Positions 6,001 to 7,079 of a stretch of DNA of 7,079 bases are shown here, in pieces; the stretch's first letter is position 1; the number at the start of each line of letters is the position of its first letter. The translations under genes were made by a program, and so were the position numbers. The stretch spans positions 1 through 7,079 of the forward strand of contig CANOIM010000029.1 of the NCBI GenBank assembly GCA_947566075.1. The letters run 5' to 3'. This DNA is from an uncultured Eggerthellaceae bacterium (GTDB lineage: Bacteria; Actinomycetota; Coriobacteriia; Coriobacteriales; Eggerthellaceae). Below the pieces are notes generated by a model that saw only the letters and a program-made list of their open reading frames with translations, had not been told where the DNA came from and ran no database searches.

Positions 6001-7079
6001 CAATGCCGCCTCCATGTTCGAAGGCTGCACCGGGTTGACGGATGGCAACACCTCAGGTGCGGCCGCCTTGGCGTCCGAAGGACAAAAGGATCCTTCGCCT
6101 GCGGCTCAGGATGACAATGGGGCCAATGGTGGCGCTTCTGTCATCCTGAGCGAAGGGCGTAGCCCGGAGTCGAAGGATCTTTCCACGTACGCGGATGACG
6201 GCCTCACGGATGGCACCACCTCAGGTGCCACCGCCGGACAGGAGCAAGCTCCTGTCCCTACGAGCCTTCGGAATCTGACGCGGGACGGGGGCAATGTCAT
6301 ATCCCAGGCATCCAGCAGCATCGCCAGCCTCACGGATAGCGGGCATCCGGGCGCAACCGATGACAGGCGTGAAGATCGACGCCTGTCACTACGAGGGGTG
6401 GTATCCGCCCTCGCCTCCGTCGTGCAGGGCATCGATGATGCAGCAGGAGCGGCCGCCTTGGCGTCCGAAGGACAAAAGGATTCTTCGCCTGCGGCTCAGA
6501 ATGACAATGGGGCCAATGGTGGCGCTTCTGTCATCCTGAGCGAAGGGCGTAGCCCGGAGTCGAAGGATCTTTCCACGTACGCGGATGACGGCAGCACCGA
6601 TGGCGATGATCCGGGTGCATCAGGCAGAACTGAAGTTCTGCGCTACGGGGATCAGGACAACGCGGTCTCGGTTACGAGCGCTTTCGTAGGGGCGGGCATC
6701 GGGTCTTATGCCCGCCCGTCGGACGCGTCAGCGGCCGAGGGTCAATGTCTGACACAGGACGCGGATGATGTCACATCCCAGGCGTCCGATGGGCGCGCTT
6801 CGGCGCAAAGCGCCATCAGCGCGGCTACGGCAAACTCTGGCCCGATGGGGATACGGCTGGTGGATGTGGCCTTCGCCGATGAGACCGGCAACACTCCGGC
6901 TGTGGTCTTGAAGGGCTTTGCGACCAGGACCGCTGCCAATGACCTCTCCAGCATGTTCAAGGGTGCCCTCACCCCGAACGCCACCGTCATCATGGAGAAC
7001 GTGGGCGCATCATCCACGGCCTCGGGCAAGATGAACAGCATGTTCGAGGGGGCGCGCATGCCTGAGATCACGCTCACAG
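1..7079 (+). CDS. Giant BspA-like / DUF285 leucine-rich repeat surface protein, internal fragment (both ends outside the window)
   Basis: Complete codons run from 2 to 7078 in frame +2, 2,359 residues with no stop. No start is visible: the frame is already open at base 2 and DUF285 motifs begin at once (LFAGC, 56-70), so the true N-terminus lies upstream. The sequence shows dozens of units centred on M/A/L-F-x-G/x-C-x-x-L-x-x-V/I-D/T-x-T, for example MLSGC at 128, MFSGC at 317, MFNGC at 3161, MFYEC near 5048 and MFSGC at 5801. Proteins of this family are usually secreted and wall- or membrane-anchored, and some bind host matrix or other cells. That role is inferred here: no signal peptide, LPXTG motif or membrane segment is visible in the fragment. 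Three homologous spacer domains divide the repeats, and a 260-residue non-LRR segment built on palindromic DNA interrupts the last block. No partner gene is visible, so operon context is unknown. An intact reading frame over 7 kb argues that the gene is expressed and selected rather than decaying. Confidence 0.93.
2..373 (+). other. DUF285 repeat block A (C-terminal part of a block)
   Basis: Residues 1-124 of the fragment. Four repeat cores are readable: LFAGCTGLVSVALTG (from 56), MLSGCANVASVAFTG (from 128), AFRGCSKLSSLDMTG (from 206) and MFSGCSILANATG (from 317). Spacing is about 25-36 residues, normal for DUF285 units, each giving one turn with a conserved Gly-Cys. DNA here is very GC-rich (46 of 60 bases in line 61-120), unlike the middle of the gene. 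The block is cut by the window start, so its full size is unknown. Confidence 0.85.
374..1000 (+). repeat. Inter-block spacer domain, copy 1 of 3
   Basis: Residues 125-333. It opens with TITLGTQFQKVLNGFFGYR, passes through a stretch with no MFxGC units (YEYILAS..., LMQCP, KVYLADKDLIDNVWVARGY), then reaches VVWRIMTD...LLIAP and APW (about 890-898) and ends with RVKVYSGT leading straight into the next repeat core at 1001. The final W-x-I...L-x-I...PW...V-x-V pattern resembles the region before the first repeats in BspA-like proteins, so each spacer may cap one repeat stack and start the next (inference). The opening 12 codons (389-424) match spacer 3 (5234-5269) at 32 of 36 bases. No known enzymatic motif was recognised. 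Confidence 0.75.
1001..2599 (+). other. DUF285 repeat block B, divergent and AT-richer
   Basis: Residues 334-866. Cores include MFATCTELRDADLTNFDT (1001), FMGCPNLETVKLDG (about 1214), MFGWSSNLKSVTLKN, MFLSSTKISYINLDS, MFSAACSD, MFDAGTGIRTITLTS, MFRECPLLEKVYLTHF (about 2216), AFERCPKLTHFKMTG, IFGGCSNLSYVDLTG and LFNGCTKIVKTGG. Several units lack the usual Gly-Cys (MFGWS, MFLSS, MFDAG), and the part around 1730-2200 has hardly any canonical core, so this is the most degenerate block. Base composition falls to 25/60 GC at 1981-2040 and 23/60 at 2041-2100, with codons such as ATA, TTA and AGA that are scarce in the GC-rich flanks. This suggests a different history from the ends of the gene. Confidence 0.78.
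2600..3160 (+). repeat. Inter-block spacer domain, copy 2 of 3 (most divergent)
   Basis: Residues 867-1053. It opens with TVKFGSGFNRVWNGVFWNQ, matching the LGTQFxKxLNGFF opening of copies 1 and 3 position by position. It continues with LIRCLDTVINGTRYKYEG and WQDQGYFGGVS, then TYTMSSDGKALTIKAN, NPSNGVIRPPW (tryptophan codon 3077-3079) and ETVTFQGYSG before MFNGC at 3161. The W of VVW/VRW in the other copies is replaced by Y, but the SDGxxLTIK element and the PPW are conserved. It is the AT-richest of the three copies (25/60 GC at 2761-2820) and about 20 residues shorter than copy 1. Confidence 0.7.
3161..5221 (+). other. DUF285 repeat block C, the longest complete block
   Basis: Residues 1054-1740. 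It begins with very regular units: MFNGCKKLKSVDFTNLNT, TFQGCTSLESIDLTKLDT and SFDGCTALKSFNMST (3161-3365), the closest to the DUF285 consensus in the window. It then becomes irregular (MFYGSGVTEVNMTTVG, AFSQCPNLKAVTISNS, MFYGSTSPESVVI, LFKNCYSLQNLEMTRVG, MFVNSLC, MFSPD). It ends with regular units again: LFRGCDRLQTVEFKD, AFRACKALTTVNFSA, VFWDCSNLTTVNS, MFYECPKLKNVDFRS and MFRGCTALFDKT (about 4808-5210). A methionine-rich patch, QMMMPKMDLRGMPAM, lies at about 4568-4612. The longer regular-irregular-regular stretch may represent two fused blocks whose spacer was lost (inference). Confidence 0.82.
5222..5800 (+). repeat. Inter-block spacer domain, copy 3 of 3
   Basis: Residues 1741-1933. It opens with TITLGTQFKKLLNGFFWYR, almost identical to copy 1, and continues with YVIQADIYLTNSGPTSSSELMQRP, paralleling YEYILAS...LMQCP of copy 1. 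Then come IAGIWLDKDYINQVINN, VRWSIRKKDDVSTLVLYAP, FNPNNATRAPW (tryptophan codon 5717-5719) and QVVFLGKITAQGSLNSMFSGC, which joins the next repeat block. The order of motifs is the same as in copies 1 and 2. The domain was not recognised as a named family, and no catalytic signature was seen. Confidence 0.75.
5801..6058 (+). other. DUF285 repeat block D, first part, broken off by the palindrome-rich segment
   Basis: Residues 1934-2019. Three good cores follow spacer 3: MFSGCTKLVSADMRG (5801), MFHGCTSIPFVT (about 5882) and MFEGCTGLTDGNTSG (about 6014). In the last one the expected continuation (L-x-x-V-D-L-T) is missing. Instead LTDGNTSGA leads into the first palindromic element, so the repeat appears to have been interrupted in mid-unit. 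DUF285 cores reappear only at about 6950. Confidence 0.8.
6035..6067 (+). repeat. Linker repeat L1 (LTDGNTSGAAA)
   Basis: Eleven codons joining the broken DUF285 unit to palindromic copy 1. DNA from 6038 matches L2 from 6206 at most positions (ACGGATGGCA-x-CACCTCAGGTGC), a 168-base (56-codon) offset, so the two linkers flank the first 144-base element like a duplication. L1 overlaps the first bases of the element. Confidence 0.75.
6059..6202 (+). repeat. 144-base paired-hairpin (REP/BIME-like) element, copy 1
   Basis: It starts at GCGGCCGC and ends before the linker at 6203. Two opposed arms are visible: the left arm 6085-6116 (AAAGGATCCTTCG...CTCAGGATGACA) is a near inverse complement of the right arm 6139-6182 (TGTCATCCTGAGC...GAAGGATCTTT). 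Each arm can also fold alone: the left by ATCCT (6090-6094) with AGGAT (6108-6112) plus GCC/GGC inside, and the right by ATCCT (6143-6147) with AGGAT (6174-6178) plus GGGC-GTA-GCCC (6155-6165). The arms match a palindrome type that I recall as very widespread in bacterial intergenic DNA. Here it is exactly 48 codons long and read through in frame. No transposase is visible. Confidence 0.88.
6203..6235 (+). repeat. Linker repeat L2 (LTDGTTSGATA)
   Basis: Follows palindromic copy 1 directly and precedes H1. It is a close copy of L1. It also contains a small inverted repeat GGCACC / GGTGCC (6212-6217 and 6224-6229). Confidence 0.75.
6236..6262 (+). repeat. Stem-loop H1 with CGTAG foot
   Basis: Perfect 10-base inverted repeat GGACAGGAGC / GCTCCTGTCC (6236-6245 and 6248-6257) with a 2-base centre. 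It is followed immediately by CTACG (6258-6262), which is CGTAG on the other strand. No T-run follows, so it is not an intrinsic terminator, and the coding frame continues through it. Confidence 0.85.
6275..6313 (+). repeat. Short repeat LTRDGGNVISQAS, copy 1
   Basis: Thirteen codons matching 6749-6787 (LTQDADDVTSQAS), displaced by 474 bases. TCCCAGGC-x-TCC and CTGAC-x-C-x-GGAC are shared at the DNA level. It lies after H1, and its partner lies after H4, so it appears to belong to the same patchwork of units. Confidence 0.65.
6329..6361 (+). repeat. Linker repeat L3 (LTDSGHPGATD)
   Basis: Begins CTCACGGAT like L2, then diverges, but keeps the G-A at the same place. It leads directly into stem-loop H2, as L2 leads into H1. 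Confidence 0.6.
6361..6393 (+). repeat. Stem-loop H2 with CGTAG foot
   Basis: Perfect 10-base inverted repeat TGACAGGCGT / ACGCCTGTCA (6361-6370 and 6379-6388) around an 8-base loop, followed directly by CTACG (6389-6393). The stem shares GACAGG with H1 but is otherwise different. It lies in frame, encoding DDRREDRRLSL around the loop, the only strongly charged patch of the segment. Confidence 0.85.
6449..6592 (+). repeat. 144-base paired-hairpin (REP/BIME-like) element, copy 2
   Basis: Direct repeat of copy 1, displaced by 390 bases (130 codons) and read in the same frame. It matches 142 of 144 bases. The differences are C6092 to T6482 and G6110 to A6500; they change Pro to Ser and Asp to Asn, and together turn the left stem ATCCT/AGGAT into ATTCT/AGAAT with pairing intact. 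The right arm is identical. Similarity stops abruptly at both ends, so this is either a duplicated unit or a second independent insertion of the same family. Confidence 0.88.
6593..6625 (+). repeat. Linker repeat L4 (STDGDDPGASG)
   Basis: Follows palindromic copy 2 directly, as L2 follows copy 1, and leads into stem-loop H3. It shares ACCGATGGC...GGTGC with the other linkers. In both cases the residues just before are YADDG from the end of the 144-base element. Confidence 0.6.
6624..6647 (+). repeat. Stem-loop H3 with CGTAG foot
   Basis: Inverted repeat GCAGAAC / GTTCTGC (6624-6630 and 6635-6641) closing on TGAA; an inner T-A pair could extend it to 8 pairs. One base later comes CTACG (6643-6647). 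It is the shortest of the four stems and unrelated in sequence to the others. It lies just after the linker that follows the second 144-base element. Confidence 0.72.
6685..6717 (+). repeat. Stem-loop H4 with CGTAG foot, inverted orientation
   Basis: CGTAG (6685-6689) is followed at once by a perfect 10-base inverted repeat GGGCGGGCAT / ATGCCCGCCC (6690-6699 and 6708-6717) around an 8-base loop. The foot is on the left, so the element points opposite to H1-H3. It is very GC-rich and lacks a following T-run, which argues against a terminator. It resembles GTAGGGGCG-type palindromes that I recall from many bacterial genomes (memory, not checked). Confidence 0.85.
6749..6787 (+). repeat. Short repeat LTQDADDVTSQAS, copy 2
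   Basis: Partner of 6275-6313, near the right edge of the inserted segment. A further small inverted repeat, GCGCTT / AAGCGC (6795-6800 and 6808-6813), follows before DUF285 sequence resumes. Confidence 0.65.
6839..7078 (+). other. DUF285 repeat block D resumed
   Basis: Residues 2280-2359. GPMGIRLVDVAFADE leads to VVLKGFATRTAANDLSSMFKGALTP (MFKG at about 6953) and then KMNSMFEGARMPEITLT at the window end. The Met-Phe-x-Gly core is kept but Cys is replaced by Ala in both units. The block runs out of the window, so the C-terminus and any anchor signal are not visible. Confidence 0.8.

Larger units (their letters stand above)
6059..6838 (+). other. In-frame, non-LRR segment made of palindromic repeats and short duplicated linkers
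   Basis: Residues 2020-2279, about 260 codons. No MFxGC core occurs. The peptide is rich in Ala, Ser, Asp and Gly and poor in aromatic residues, suggesting a flexible, disordered stretch. At the DNA level it contains two near-identical 144-base paired-hairpin elements, four stem-loops sharing a CGTAG foot, four LTDG-like linkers and two LTxD...SQAS segments. The peptide VILSEGRSPESKDL is simply one frame of the palindrome, a peptide that I recall appearing as a translation artefact of such repeats in many genomes. The surrounding DUF285 frame is kept across the whole segment, so it is either translated as an insert or arises from in-frame acquisition of repeat units. A frameshift or assembly chimera is not indicated, because frame and repeat family agree on both sides. 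Confidence 0.8.

Noticed and set aside
6059..6592. CRISPR-like array from the repeated 144-base units
   Set aside because: There are only two copies, they are far longer than CRISPR repeats, the spacing is 246 bases and the whole region is open in the frame of the surrounding gene.
6236..6717. Stem-loops as intrinsic transcription terminators
   Set aside because: The stems are strong, but none is followed by a T-run on either strand, and coding sequence of the same family continues after them.
6035..6838. Insertion sequence with its own transposase
   Set aside because: No transposase-like open frame lies in the segment. The elements are too small and are read through in frame, so only a non-autonomous palindromic family is supported.

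Overview
The whole window lies inside one very large gene on the + strand. Frame +2 (codons beginning at base 2) is open from the first to the last base: 2,359 codons with no stop, no credible start and no end, so both termini lie outside. The translation is a long run of BspA-type / DUF285 leucine-rich repeats, built around an M-F-x-G-C-x-x-L-x-x-V-D/T-L/F-T core. These repeats are typical of giant secreted or wall-attached proteins of Gram-positive bacteria from gut, oral and rumen communities. The outer parts are GC-rich (61-77% in single 60-base lines counted by hand), which together with the family suggests a high-GC host-associated actinobacterium. Coriobacteriia (Olsenella/Collinsella/Atopobium relatives) is my guess, held weakly. 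The middle (about 1,000-2,900) is much poorer in GC (38-42% in three counted lines), so the gene is compositionally mosaic.

Layout: end of a DUF285 block (2-373); spacer domain 1 (374-1000); DUF285 block B (1001-2599); spacer domain 2 (2600-3160); DUF285 block C (3161-5221); spacer domain 3 (5222-5800); start of DUF285 block D (5801-6058); a 780-base in-frame segment with no DUF285 repeats (6059-6838); DUF285 resumes (6839-7078). The three spacer domains are homologous, so the protein repeats a higher-order unit of roughly 2.2-2.6 kb (spacer plus DUF285 block). Each spacer ends with W/Y-x-I/M...L-x-I...PW, which resembles the segment that precedes the repeats in BspA-like proteins.

The most unusual part is 6035-6838. 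It keeps the reading frame but looks like a patchwork of mobile or repetitive palindromic DNA. It holds two 144-base copies (6059-6202 and 6449-6592, 142/144 identical) of a paired-hairpin element of the REP/BIME type with GTCATCCTGAGC...GAAGGATC arms. The only two differences between the copies exchange a C-G pair for a T-A pair at opposing positions of one stem, which is compensatory covariation inside a coding sequence. Between and after the copies lie four further stem-loops with mostly different stems, each with the same CGTAG 'foot' beside the stem, and short repeated peptides (LTDGxxSGA-like; LTxDxxxVxSQAS). All lengths keep the frame, so recombination between the 144-base copies would remove exactly 130 codons.

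There is no intergenic sequence, RNA gene, promoter or CRISPR array in the window; open frames in other phases and on the - strand are shadows of this gene.
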